Shown piece by piece: positions 45,985 to 54,703 of a stretch of DNA of 64,000 nt (within the stretch, counting starts at the first letter, position 1; every line of letters starts with the position of its first letter). The notes beneath the pieces are model-generated. The model saw only the letters and a program-made list of their open reading frames with translations, was not told where the DNA came from and did no database searches. Both the position numbers and the translations under genes were made by a program. This stretch comes from Candidatus Peribacteria bacterium (GTDB taxonomy: Bacteria; Patescibacteriota; Gracilibacteria; Peribacterales; Peribacteraceae), in the NCBI GenBank assembly GCA_023245765.1, contig JAHFJP010000001.1:1-64000 (forward strand), written 5' to 3'.

Positions 45985-46908
45985 ATGTTTCAAGCCTTCG
46001 AAATCGGCCCCTTCCTGATCTGGACCCGCCTCATCTTCATCCTTGTCGGTATCTGGCTCAGTACGGAGTTCTTTTTGCGCATTGCCGAGAGCGCCAATCT
46101 CAGCCTCCAGCATTTTCGCGATCACAGTCTGTGGTACGTGGTCGCGTTCGTGACCGGAGGCAGATTTGTGGCCATCCTCGCCGATTACAAGGCGTACCTG
46201 CGCGAACCGCTGAGGACGTTCTTCCTGCACGACGGGAACTTCAGCTTCCTCGGCGGTGCAATCGGCATTGGCGTGGTTCTCTACATCGTCACACGCGGGC
46301 AGCGCACGACGTTCCTCCAGTGGCTGGATGCACTGCTGCCGGCTGCTACGCTCGGTCTTGTCTTCTCCTGGCTTGGATCCTTCTTCGCGGGGGATGCCTA
46401 CGGCAAGCCGACCGACATGTTTTGGGGCGTCATCTACGACGCGAGCAATGTCCGTTACACGATTCCGCTGCATCCCGTGCAGATGTACTACGCACTCTTT
46501 TACTTCCTGCTCACATTTCTGCTCCTGATTATCCGAAAGCGCAGTAAGCGCGTGGGGGCCGAGACGCTCTTTGGCATCGTCGTGGCCTGCCTTGGAACGT
46601 TCCTGCTCGAAACGTATCGCGGGGACTTCAGCATTCCGGTCTTCGCCACGCTGTTCGATTTCATCTTGCTGACGTTCCTCTTCGTGAGCCTTGGCGTGTT
46701 CGCGCTCATCGAAAATCGCATCAGCAAATCCGTCTCGCTCGGGTACGAAGCGGCGCTCTTCACTGCCACGATTGCCTACATGTTCGCGCGTCCGTGGCTC
46801 GACTTCGAAACATATGAACTGCGCATCAGTCAGCTTCTCGCCGTACTGGCGCTGCTCGTGACCGTTGTGTATGTTGTGGTGGAACGACGGAGGTATCCGT
46901 ACTTTTGA
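45985..46908 (+). CDS. lgt: Prolipoprotein diacylglyceryl transferase
   Basis: GGRFVAILADY, FSFLGGAIG, AGDAYGKPTDMFWGVIY, HPVQMYYALFYFLLTFLLL. Confidence 0.85.
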   Translation: MFQAFEIGPFLIWTRLIFILVGIWLSTEFFLRIAESANLSLQHFRDHSLWYVVAFVTGGRFVAILADYKAYLREPLRTFFLHDGNFSFLGGAIGIGVVLYIVTRGQRTTFLQWLDALLPAATLGLVFSWLGSFFAGDAYGKPTDMFWGVIYDASNVRYTIPLHPVQMYYALFYFLLTFLLLIIRKRSKRVGAETLFGIVVACLGTFLLETYRGDFSIPVFATLFDFILLTFLFVSLGVFALIENRISKSVSLGYEAALFTATIAYMFARPWLDFETYELRISQLLAVLALLVTVVYVVVERRRYPYF

Positions 46909-46969
46909 TTTTTTCGCGGCCTGCGGCCGCGTGCGCAGGTAGGAATACCTGTGCTGGGAACTTCATTCT

Positions 46970-47278
46970 ATGTCCTTCTTCTTTTCCCTCCTCACCGACA
47001 ATCCTGCGATCAGGATGCTGCAGCTGTCGCTCCTGGGTGCGGCGGTCGTGGCGATTTATCTGGTCTTTTACACGACGCGCGATATCCTTTTGCGCACGCG
47101 GTCGTTTGTGTATCAACTCCTCTGCATTCTTCTCGTCGCCGTGCTTCCGGTCCTCGGCTTCTTCCTCTATCTTCTGATCCGGCCTGCGTCGACGGTGCGT
47201 GAGCGGGAAACGGAGAAGATGCTGAGAAAAATTCTGAAGAAAGAACTTTCCTCTTCACCTTCACCACCCACCCCATGA
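46970..47278 (+). CDS. Small membrane hypothetical protein
   Basis: 102 aa with two TM segments. Confidence 0.55.
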   Translation: MSFFFSLLTDNPAIRMLQLSLLGAAVVAIYLVFYTTRDILLRTRSFVYQLLCILLVAVLPVLGFFLYLLIRPASTVRERETEKMLRKILKKELSSSPSPPTP

Positions 47279-47682
47279 TGAACATCCTCACGTACCTCTT
47301 CTATCCGAACCCGGGACACCTCACGTACGACAGCACTCAAACACTGATCGCGTTCGCCGTCTGCGGCGGACTTCTGCTCGTTGCGCTGCTGATCCGTTTC
47401 TGGCGGGCGCGACAGATCAATGCGATCACCAAAAAGCTCAGCCGCTCCTGGTCGGCCGTCAGTTTCTGGTTCGGCGTGATCGGGCTGGTGCTGATCGTGT
47501 CCCGCGTCGAGAAGATCCAGTTTGTCGCGATGCGCTTCCTCTGGGTGATCTGGGCGGTTTTGCTCGTTGCTCTCGTGCTGCTCCAATACAGGATCTACCG
47601 CATGCGACACTACGAGCTCATGCCCCGGAAGGTGGCACCCGACGATCCGCGCGCGAAATACCTGCCGGGAAAGAAGAAATAG
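47275..47682 (+). CDS. Membrane hypothetical protein
   Basis: 135 aa, 3 TM segments; 4-nt overlap with the previous gene. Confidence 0.6.
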   Translation: MMNILTYLFYPNPGHLTYDSTQTLIAFAVCGGLLLVALLIRFWRARQINAITKKLSRSWSAVSFWFGVIGLVLIVSRVEKIQFVAMRFLWVIWAVLLVALVLLQYRIYRMRHYELMPRKVAPDDPRAKYLPGKKK

Positions 47683-47743
47683 ACATTCGGCTACCCAATA
47701 ATGAATTGACTTCGCCGCAAGGTACGACGAAAATGCTCCTCCT

Positions 47744-48583
47744 ATGCCGTTAAAGCATTTGACGGAGACCGTTCTCGTCGTGCTGCTTGCGCTCGTGACG
47801 ATCGTCACGGGTGTCGTCGTATCAACCCTCCCGCATATTCCCGAGGGCTTCTTCCCGTGGACCATCATCTTCGTCGCGACGGTGCTCTTCCCCGCACTCG
47901 TGTACCCGCTTCTCAAGAACAACCGTGCCGATTACGCATTCCGCGCGCTGCATTTTGCGCCGGTGGCGATTACGATTGTCTGGATGTTCGTTGAGATTGC
48001 GATTCTCAAGCAGCCGCGCCTGGAAATCCTGCACCGGATCTACACCTGGGGCTGGAGCGCTCCGGCCGTCGCGCTCACGTTTCTGCTCCTTGCGGTCTTC
48101 TGCTTGCAGGTCATCCGCCGCCGCGTGCCGCGCATCACACTCCTGATTCTCTTCTTTGTGCCATTCATCGCCAGCGCGTATGCCAGTGAGAACTACACGC
48201 ACTGGAACACGCAGCTTGCGGCACTGCTGTGGGAAGCGAAGGAGCCCGTCATCATCGCGCAGAACTCTTCGTCGAGCATGAGCTCGATGCTCTCGCAGAG
48301 CGCAAAGGGTGAAAAGAACCTGGCATCGTCCTCGGTGCCCGAAGAGGAAGCCTGGCGGCAGAAGCTCCGCGAGGTGGAAGAAGGCAAAACACATTCTTCC
48401 GTGACGGCCAAGGGTCCGCTCCAGGGCATTGAGGCTGCGGCGAGTCTCTCCGAGGGAAAGAAGATCGTCGCCCACAAACGCACGAAACTCCCCAAATCCG
48501 GAGGGGAGATGGAGGCGATGGCAATTTTCATCATTGCTGCGTATGCAGCGGTGCTCCACAAGAGAGCAATGAACGTTGCGTAG
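47744..48583 (+). CDS. Membrane hypothetical protein
   Basis: 279 aa, several TM segments. Confidence 0.6.
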   Translation: MPLKHLTETVLVVLLALVTIVTGVVVSTLPHIPEGFFPWTIIFVATVLFPALVYPLLKNNRADYAFRALHFAPVAITIVWMFVEIAILKQPRLEILHRIYTWGWSAPAVALTFLLLAVFCLQVIRRRVPRITLLILFFVPFIASAYASENYTHWNTQLAALLWEAKEPVIIAQNSSSSMSSMLSQSAKGEKNLASSSVPEEEAWRQKLREVEEGKTHSSVTAKGPLQGIEAAASLSEGKKIVAHKRTKLPKSGGEMEAMAIFIIAAYAAVLHKRAMNVA

Positions 48584-48617
48584 TGAAAAGTTGAAAGTGG
48601 AAAGTGAAAAGTGAACC
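48583..48617. repeat. 7-nt tandem repeat (GTGAAAA)n
   Basis: GTGAAAA|GTTGAAA|GTGGAAA|GTGAAAA|GTGAACC. Confidence 0.85.
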
Positions 48618-48631
48618 TGTATGATCTTGCC

Positions 48632-49909
48632 ATGTCTGCAATCAAGACTCTTCATGCGCGTCAGATATTAGATTCGCGGGGCACACCGACGGTTGAGGTG
48701 GATTGCCTGCTTGATGACGGCTCCTTCGGGCGTGCCGCAGTTCCGTCGGGTGCATCCACCGGCAGTCATGAGGCGCTGGAACTGCGGGACGGCAACAAGA
48801 AGGTCTACAACGGCAAGTCGGTGAGTAAGGCTGTTTCCAACGTCAATGACATCATCGCCAAGAAATTGAAAGGAACGCCGGTGTCGGATCAACGCACGCT
48901 GGATCAGATCATGATCGATCTCGACGGTGCGCCGAACAAATCCAGGCTGGGTGCAAATGCTATTCTCGCAGTCTCGATGGCGGTCTGTCGTGCCCGGGCG
49001 GTGTCGGAGAAGGCACCGCTCTGGAAGTCGCTCGCAGATCAATTCGATGTGAAGCTCGAGAAGGACGTGAAGCTGCCCGTTCCGCTCATGAACGTGCTCA
49101 ACGGTGGCGCCCATGCGGATTCGGGCCTCAGCTTCCAGGAATTCATGATCGTTCCAGTTGATTTTCCGTCATTTGCCGAAGCCCTCCGTGCCGGTGCCGA
49201 GGTGTTCTACGCGCTCAAGGACATGCTCAAGAAGTTCCAGTACGTGATCGCCGTGGGGGACGAAGGGGGATTCGCTCCGCACGTGGCCGATGCCGATCAT
49301 GCGTTCTCGATCCTCACACACGCGATCGAGGATGCCGGTTACGCAGGCAAGGTCAAACTCGCGATCGACTGCGCCGCGTCGGAGTTCTACAACGATGGAA
49401 AATACATCGCGGACCGCAAAACATTCACCTCTGCACAGCTGACGGACTATTACGCGCATCTGGCCGAGAAGTATCCGATCGTCAGCATTGAAGACAGCCA
49501 TGCGGAAGATGACTGGGACGGTTTCATTCTGATGCAGAAAAAGATGGGGAAGGGGATGCAGCTTGTCGGCGACGATCTCTTTGTGACCAACACGCAGCGC
49601 ATCACCGATGGCATCAAGAAGAACGCGGCCAATGCCGTCCTCATCAAGCTGAACCAGATCGGCACGGTCAGTGAAACGGCCGATGCGATCCAAATGTCGC
49701 AGAAGAACGGCTGGAACAGCATCGCGAGCCACCGCAGCGGCGAAACCGAAGACACCTTCATCGCCCACCTCGCGGTCGGCCTCCAGACCGGACAGATTAA
49801 GACCGGCTCCCTGAGCCGCACCGACCGGATCTGCAAATACAACGAGCTGCTCAGGATTGAAGAAGAACTCGGTAAAAAGGCTGTCTACAAGAGTCCTTTC
49901 GGAGTATGA
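48632..49909 (+). CDS. eno: Enolase
   Basis: ARQILDSRGTPTVEVD, VPSGASTGSHEALELRD, VGDDLFVTN, ASHRSGETEDTFIAHLAV. Confidence 0.97.
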   Translation: MSAIKTLHARQILDSRGTPTVEVDCLLDDGSFGRAAVPSGASTGSHEALELRDGNKKVYNGKSVSKAVSNVNDIIAKKLKGTPVSDQRTLDQIMIDLDGAPNKSRLGANAILAVSMAVCRARAVSEKAPLWKSLADQFDVKLEKDVKLPVPLMNVLNGGAHADSGLSFQEFMIVPVDFPSFAEALRAGAEVFYALKDMLKKFQYVIAVGDEGGFAPHVADADHAFSILTHAIEDAGYAGKVKLAIDCAASEFYNDGKYIADRKTFTSAQLTDYYAHLAEKYPIVSIEDSHAEDDWDGFILMQKKMGKGMQLVGDDLFVTNTQRITDGIKKNAANAVLIKLNQIGTVSETADAIQMSQKNGWNSIASHRSGETEDTFIAHLAVGLQTGQIKTGSLSRTDRICKYNELLRIEEELGKKAVYKSPFGV

Positions 49910-49916
49910 TGTGGAT

Positions 49917-50174
49917 ATGAAGAAGAAGCGCTTCGTTAGCAGGAAGAACCAGCCAGCACGCTCTCTGCCCGTTCTTATCGAACGAGACGAGGGAGGGATG
50001 TACATCGTTGAATGTCCCATTCTCTCAGGGTGTTATTCGCAGGGAAAAACACTTGATGACGCACTGAAGAATATCCAGGAAGTCATTGCACTTGTGAGCG
50101 AAGAAGAGCCGAATCGGGCTATTCTCCGCGATTACCTGCCACGTGAAATCAGCTTCCATACGATCACGATCTGA
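49917..50174 (+). CDS. HicB-family antitoxin
   Basis: LPVLIERDEGGMYIVECPILSGCYSQGKTLDDALKNIQEVIAL. Confidence 0.87.
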   Translation: MKKKRFVSRKNQPARSLPVLIERDEGGMYIVECPILSGCYSQGKTLDDALKNIQEVIALVSEEEPNRAILRDYLPREISFHTITI

Positions 50175-50176
50175 GA

Positions 50177-50404
50177 ATGACAATCTTTCCCATCGTTTCC
50201 GGACGGGAAGCGGTGAAGTGTTTTCTGCGTCTCGGATATGTTCTTGTGAGGCAACGCGGGAGTCACATGCGTTTAACTCATCCTTCGGATAGGAACAGGA
50301 AGTCTCTCACTATTCCCGATCACCGAGAGTTGGGAAAAGGACTGCTCAGAAAGTTGCTGCGTGACGCTCAGATCACTGTCGATGATTTTTTGAAGTTGCT
50401 GTAA
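50177..50404 (+). CDS. HicA-family toxin
   Basis: IVSGREAVKCFLRLGYVLVRQRGSHMRLTHP...LTIPDHRELGKGLLRKLLRDAQITVDDFLKLL. Confidence 0.88.
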   Translation: MTIFPIVSGREAVKCFLRLGYVLVRQRGSHMRLTHPSDRNRKSLTIPDHRELGKGLLRKLLRDAQITVDDFLKLL

Positions 50405-50642
50405 TCCAGAACCGTTTCAACCACGGCAGCGTCAGCGTCGAGAAGACGTACGAGATCGTTGGAATGAGTGAGAGCAACAGAAAACGTTCTTCACCAATCA
50501 GCCAGAGCAGGAGTACTGCGGTGAGGTACGTCAGCAGAGCGAGAAAAGCCCGCCGCGTGAAACTGACCTCCCACGCTTTCTCCGCTTCGACGCGACGATT
50601 TCGTTCAAGAATCAATTCCAGTGACCGTTCAAGATTTGTCAT
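50373..50642 (-). CDS. Small membrane hypothetical protein
   Basis: About 89 aa, two TMs; 3' end overlaps hicA. Confidence 0.45.
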   Translation of the reverse strand: MTNLERSLELILERNRRVEAEKAWEVSFTRRAFLALLTYLTAVLLLWLIGEERFLLLSLIPTISYVFSTLTLPWLKRFWITATSKNHRQ

Positions 50643-50664
50643 ACAAGTTATGAATGAATTTCGT

Positions 50665-50700
50665 GGCCCCGCACAACTCGCTGCGCTCGTATGCGGGGCC
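50665..50700. repeat. Hairpin GGCCCCGCA...TGCGGGGCC
   Basis: 9-bp perfect arms around CAACTCGCTGCGCTCGTA. Confidence 0.85.
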
Positions 50701-50757
50701 AAAGATCTTCGGCTTCACGCTTCGCCCTTCGGGCTCGCGTTCAGCTCGAATTCACTT

Positions 50758-50834
50758 TGGTCGGGACGACAGGACTTGAACCTGCGACCTCATGCACCCC
50801 ATGCATGCGCTCTAGCCAACTGAGCTACGTCCCG
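50758..50834 (-). tRNA. tRNA-Pro (anticodon GGG)
   Basis: Reverse complement cgggacgtagctcag...catgc-atggggt-gcatg...ggttcaagtcc...cgtcccgacca. Confidence 0.95.
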
Positions 50835-50954
50835 ATTGTGAAGGATCCTACAGCATGCATGAACGGCGTGACAGCCGCTCCCGTTTGTCAAAATATCCAG
50901 CTTTAGACCATTGAATTCCGAGGGTCGCGAGACTAGACTGGGCCATCAAAATTT

Positions 50955-52523
50955 ATGGGGAAACCCCCTCCATCCACATCTTCCATTGAATCAACGCTCC
51001 AGGCTCTCCGCGAAGCCATCTGGTCGCGGCGACCGATCCTGGGGGATATCATGCGTAAGCACGGCGACATGCAGCTGTTTGAGTACGCGCAGGACTTCAT
51101 GGACGTCAACGACGCGCCCGTTCTTGACCCGTACAAGCCTGAGATCATCGATACGCTGTGTGATTTGATCGGTCAGCGTTTGGGGCCGGATGTGGCAACT
51201 CGCGCCCGAAAGCAGCTCAAGAAATTCGCCCTCGTCTCCACCGCCGATCACCATTCCACGATCGATCATCCGTTCTGGGTGAACGCCAACATTATTTCGG
51301 GTCTGCCGTTCCTCGAGAAGCCCGATCCCGATGTGTTCTCGCTCGTCGTGCTGTCGTTTGCCAGTGTCTCGCTAAACAATGCGTCGGGATTCGCACGGGG
51401 AATTCTCTTCCATGGCGGCATGGGCAATTCCAGCAATCTCATCCGCCTGCCGGTGCTGCCGGATAAGGAGAAGATGGGAATCGTGTACAGCAGCCGTGCA
51501 TTCACGCGTGAGGATCTTGACCGCGCGCAGCAGTCACTGCACGAAAAGGAGAGGGCAGGGGAGATCACGCCGCAACGTCGCGCGGGGATCGCGGGATTTC
51601 TGGAGGACTATTACGGAGCCAAAGACGTCCTCGATTCTCCCGATCTTTCCACGCAGATCACCAAGATCAACTTCCGTTTCTGGCCCAAGCTCTTCCATCC
51701 GGCTAAAGGCGAAGAGCCCGGACGGCGCATGCTCGATCTGATTTACTTCGAGATCGAGACGCTCGTGACCGAACTGCTGCTGCGTCGTCACCTGACGGAG
51801 AATACACTGATCAACCGGCTGCTGTTCCGCGATGACTACCGCAAGCTTGTCCTGGAGTGTTTCGACGGCATCGCCGGCGCGTTTTCTCACAAGAAAGGAT
51901 GGGGGACCTACATGTTCTGGGCGATCGATGCCAATCACCACCGTGTGCGTTTGGAGCTCGACGGAAACAGGCTGGTCTCCAAAACCCAGCCGGATCTCTC
52001 GGTCGACTTTACCCCGGATGCGATTGCGCAGGCGCTCAAAGACCGTCGCATCTATCCGAGCATGCTCCTCTGCTACATCATGGTGTCGCTCTACTACGGC
52101 ATGAAGTGCCTGGGCGGGTTTTGCCAGGTGCATGATCTGACAGTGACGAAGGAGGCGTGGGGCAAGATGCTCCGAGCGGTCGGCGAGAGCAAAGAAGCCG
52201 ATGCGCTGACGCCGATCCAGACCAAAGAGCTCGGCGGCGACGGTATGGTGCTCGCGTACTCGCGCTCGGCATCGGGCACGGAAATGTTCCCCGCGACGGG
52301 CATCGACATGTACCTGAGCGAAAAAGATACGGGTGTGGAGAAGTACCTCAACCGGTCAAAGGAAGTGACGATGCAGGAGATGATGAATCCGATGCTGCCC
52401 GAGATGTATACGGTGCTCTTTACCGCCGATGAGCGCGATCCCGAACTTCTCAAAATCTCCCCGGAGGCGATCCTGCGGGAAACGGGTCTGCAGGAGAAAC
52501 TCGCTGCGGAGGCGAGGAAGTGA
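50955..52523 (+). CDS. Conserved-looking hypothetical protein
   Basis: 522 aa; TADHHSTIDHPFWVNANI, HHGGMGN-like motif; no family recognised. Confidence 0.7.
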   Translation: MGKPPPSTSSIESTLQALREAIWSRRPILGDIMRKHGDMQLFEYAQDFMDVNDAPVLDPYKPEIIDTLCDLIGQRLGPDVATRARKQLKKFALVSTADHHSTIDHPFWVNANIISGLPFLEKPDPDVFSLVVLSFASVSLNNASGFARGILFHGGMGNSSNLIRLPVLPDKEKMGIVYSSRAFTREDLDRAQQSLHEKERAGEITPQRRAGIAGFLEDYYGAKDVLDSPDLSTQITKINFRFWPKLFHPAKGEEPGRRMLDLIYFEIETLVTELLLRRHLTENTLINRLLFRDDYRKLVLECFDGIAGAFSHKKGWGTYMFWAIDANHHRVRLELDGNRLVSKTQPDLSVDFTPDAIAQALKDRRIYPSMLLCYIMVSLYYGMKCLGGFCQVHDLTVTKEAWGKMLRAVGESKEADALTPIQTKELGGDGMVLAYSRSASGTEMFPATGIDMYLSEKDTGVEKYLNRSKEVTMQEMMNPMLPEMYTVLFTADERDPELLKISPEAILRETGLQEKLAAEARK

Positions 52524-52532
52524 TGACGGTGT

Positions 52533-52811
52533 CTATCCCACGAGTTCCTCCGTATCCGGATAGATTGTTGACCGGTGGCCGAACAATTCAATACGAACGA
52601 CGTTTTCCATGATTCTGTACACGACGCGGTATTCACCAACCCGCAGACTCCATAGTCCGTGCAGAGGATGGCGCAGGGGTTTTCCGAATAGAGATGGCTC
52701 TCTTGTGAGTTTCTCTTCAATCATGAGGCGAATGCGCTCTTTCACATTGTTCGGCAAACGCCGGAATTTTTTCCAGTCGATGTTCGGCCCGTATTCAATG
52801 TGATAGGTCAT
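52533..52811 (-). CDS. RelE/ParE-superfamily toxin
   Basis: FRRLPNNVKERIRLMIEEKLTREPSLFGKPLRHPLHGLWSLRVGEYRVVYRIMENVVRIELFGHR. Confidence 0.88.
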   Translation of the reverse strand: MTYHIEYGPNIDWKKFRRLPNNVKERIRLMIEEKLTREPSLFGKPLRHPLHGLWSLRVGEYRVVYRIMENVVRIELFGHRSTIYPDTEELVG

Positions 52812-53038
52812 GAAACCTTCTTCCAGAACTCCTCATGAGATATATATTTTCCTCCTTTCGCTATGCGCTCAGCGGCTATAGTTGCGAAGTAATCGTCCTC
52901 CGCGAGTTCCAGAGCGTTCTCGATCAATTGAAGGGCTTTTTCCGATTGAGACATCTCATCCCGAACGGCGATCTTCTGGAGATAGACCGCGATGTGTTTC
53001 GGCAATGTGAGATTGAGCCTCTTCTTCTTTGTCGGCAT
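52808..53038 (-). CDS. RHH-type antitoxin
   Basis: RLNLTLPKHIAVYLQKIAVRDEMSQSEKALQLIENALELAEDD; overlaps the toxin by 4 nt. Confidence 0.8.
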   Translation of the reverse strand: MPTKKKRLNLTLPKHIAVYLQKIAVRDEMSQSEKALQLIENALELAEDDYFATIAAERIAKGGKYISHEEFWKKVS

Positions 53039-53045
53039 GTATTTA

Positions 53046-53074
53046 GTGTAACACTGGTGTTACACCTTGCGCAA
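53046..53074 (-). promoter_or_regulatory. Antitoxin promoter with overlapping operator palindrome
   Basis: GTGTAACAC-TG-GTGTTACAC at 53046-53065 overlapping TTGCGC-N18-TACACT; start codon 6 nt after the -10. Confidence 0.7.
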
Positions 53075-53147
53075 GGCGGATGCTATCAAAATCTTCCTTG
53101 TCCTTTGGCTAAGATTCTGCTTCCATAATCGCTATTTGGCATGGTAC

Positions 53148-53176
53148 TTGCATATTTAATTAAATTATGTTATAGT
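53148..53176 (+). promoter_or_regulatory. Sigma70-like promoter for DHH phosphoesterase (and perhaps infB)
   Basis: TTGCAT-N17-TATAGT. Confidence 0.65.
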
Positions 53177-53223
53177 ATTCAGTTCGCTAACGCTCACTGC
53201 TAACCGTCCTTCCTATCTAGTCC

Positions 53224-54576
53224 ATGAGCCTCAATCCCAAAGATCTATCGGCCGCAACGGGTGCGATCAATGAGCATCAGCGTCTGCTCGTGATCCCCCA
53301 CGCGAACGTCGACCCCGACGGGCTGAGTTCGGCGCTTTCGTGCTACCAGATGTTCAAAAGCATCGGGAAAGACGTCACCGTGATCTGCCCCGATACGCCG
53401 CCGGAGTCACTGCGGTTCCTCCCCGGCTTCGAAAAGCTCGAAGGCGAGATCGCCGAGAGCCAGAACTTCGTCGTGACGATCAATCTGGAGGACGGCGTGG
53501 AGGTCGATAAGCTCCGCTACACCGTCGAAGATCACAAGGTGAACATCATCGTGGTGCCGAAGAAAGGGAAGATCGGCAGTCGCGCCGTCACGTTTGCCGA
53601 AGGACCGCGTCACTACGATCTCATCGTCATGGTCGATACCGCCGATCTCGCGTTGCTTGGGAGCCTCCACACCGATCACATGGATCTCTTTTCACAGGTC
53701 CCCATCCTCAATATTGATCATCACATCAGCAACATGCGCTACGGTCAGCTGCATTTGATCGACCCCACCGCGGCCTCGGCCACCGAAGTCCTCTACAACT
53801 GGTTCCTCCAGGTGCCCGACTGGGCCGGGAAGATCACGCCGGATATCGCCACGCTGCTACTCACCGGGCTTATCACGGATACAAGAAGTTTCCAGAACCC
53901 CAATACCACGCCGCGGTCACTGGAAGTCGCCGCCGAACTCCTGGAGCGCGGTGCCCGTCAGCAGGAAATCATCCAGCACATCTACAAAACGAAGCCGCTC
54001 AGTACTCTCAAGATCTGGGGCCGTGCTCTCAACCGCATCCAGATGGACGCCCAGGCGGGCATCGTGTGGTCGAGCATCAGCCGCGAAGATCTGCAGGAGA
54101 TGGAAGCATCGTCCAAGGAAACCCATGGCATTCTCGACGAACTGATCTCGACGATTCCGAATGCCGATATCCATGTGCTCTTCACGGAGGTCGAAGAGGG
54201 CGGGCTCAAAGCGAGCATGCGCAGTTCCGCGATGATCGACTGTTCACGCCTCGCTGCCGAAACGTACGGGGGCGGCGGACACCCGAGAGCGTCGGGATTC
54301 CGCGTCAAGAACTACGACAACTTCCAGCTGCAGGTCCTGGAGTCGGTCAAGAAACTGAAGGAGGGGATGGTGAGGCAGCGGAGGGAGGGAGATGAGCCAC
54401 GAGTGGTGCGGGCGGTCGTGACTCCTCAGGCGACGAAAGGAACCAAGGCAACCGAGGGGACCAAGGTGTCCGAGGCGCCCAAAAAGAAGCACAAAGGAAA
54501 AGATGTTGTTCGCGGTCTTCAGAATGGCAAAGACAACGGAGGTGGAACGGATATCGTTGGAAAAATCACGCAATAA
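53224..54576 (+). CDS. DHH-family phosphoesterase (NrnA-like)
   Basis: VIPHANVDPDGLSSALS, VMVDTADLALLG, NIDHHISNMRYGQL, GLITDTRSFQN, GGGGHPRASGFRV. Confidence 0.92.
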   Translation: MSLNPKDLSAATGAINEHQRLLVIPHANVDPDGLSSALSCYQMFKSIGKDVTVICPDTPPESLRFLPGFEKLEGEIAESQNFVVTINLEDGVEVDKLRYTVEDHKVNIIVVPKKGKIGSRAVTFAEGPRHYDLIVMVDTADLALLGSLHTDHMDLFSQVPILNIDHHISNMRYGQLHLIDPTAASATEVLYNWFLQVPDWAGKITPDIATLLLTGLITDTRSFQNPNTTPRSLEVAAELLERGARQQEIIQHIYKTKPLSTLKIWGRALNRIQMDAQAGIVWSSISREDLQEMEASSKETHGILDELISTIPNADIHVLFTEVEEGGLKASMRSSAMIDCSRLAAETYGGGGHPRASGFRVKNYDNFQLQVLESVKKLKEGMVRQRREGDEPRVVRAVVTPQATKGTKATEGTKVSEAPKKKHKGKDVVRGLQNGKDNGGGTDIVGKITQ

Positions 54577-54645
54577 CCTCGGCCCGCCCATATCGAACAA
54601 CGTTCGGTCAGGTCACCTCGGCACCGTCGGTCCCCTCGGTGCCCT
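54439..54645. repeat. 9-nt-period arms, left arm inside the DHH CDS, right arm intergenic
   Basis: GGAACCAAG|GCAACCGAG|GGGACCAAG|GTGTCCGAG (54439-54474) and TCGGCACCG|TCGGTCCCC|TCGGTGCCC (54618-54645). Confidence 0.8.
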
Positions 54646-54703
54646 TTCATGCGCCCGGAATACCTGATAGAGTTCTTCCGGTCATTATCTCAATCCGTAT
54701 CCC

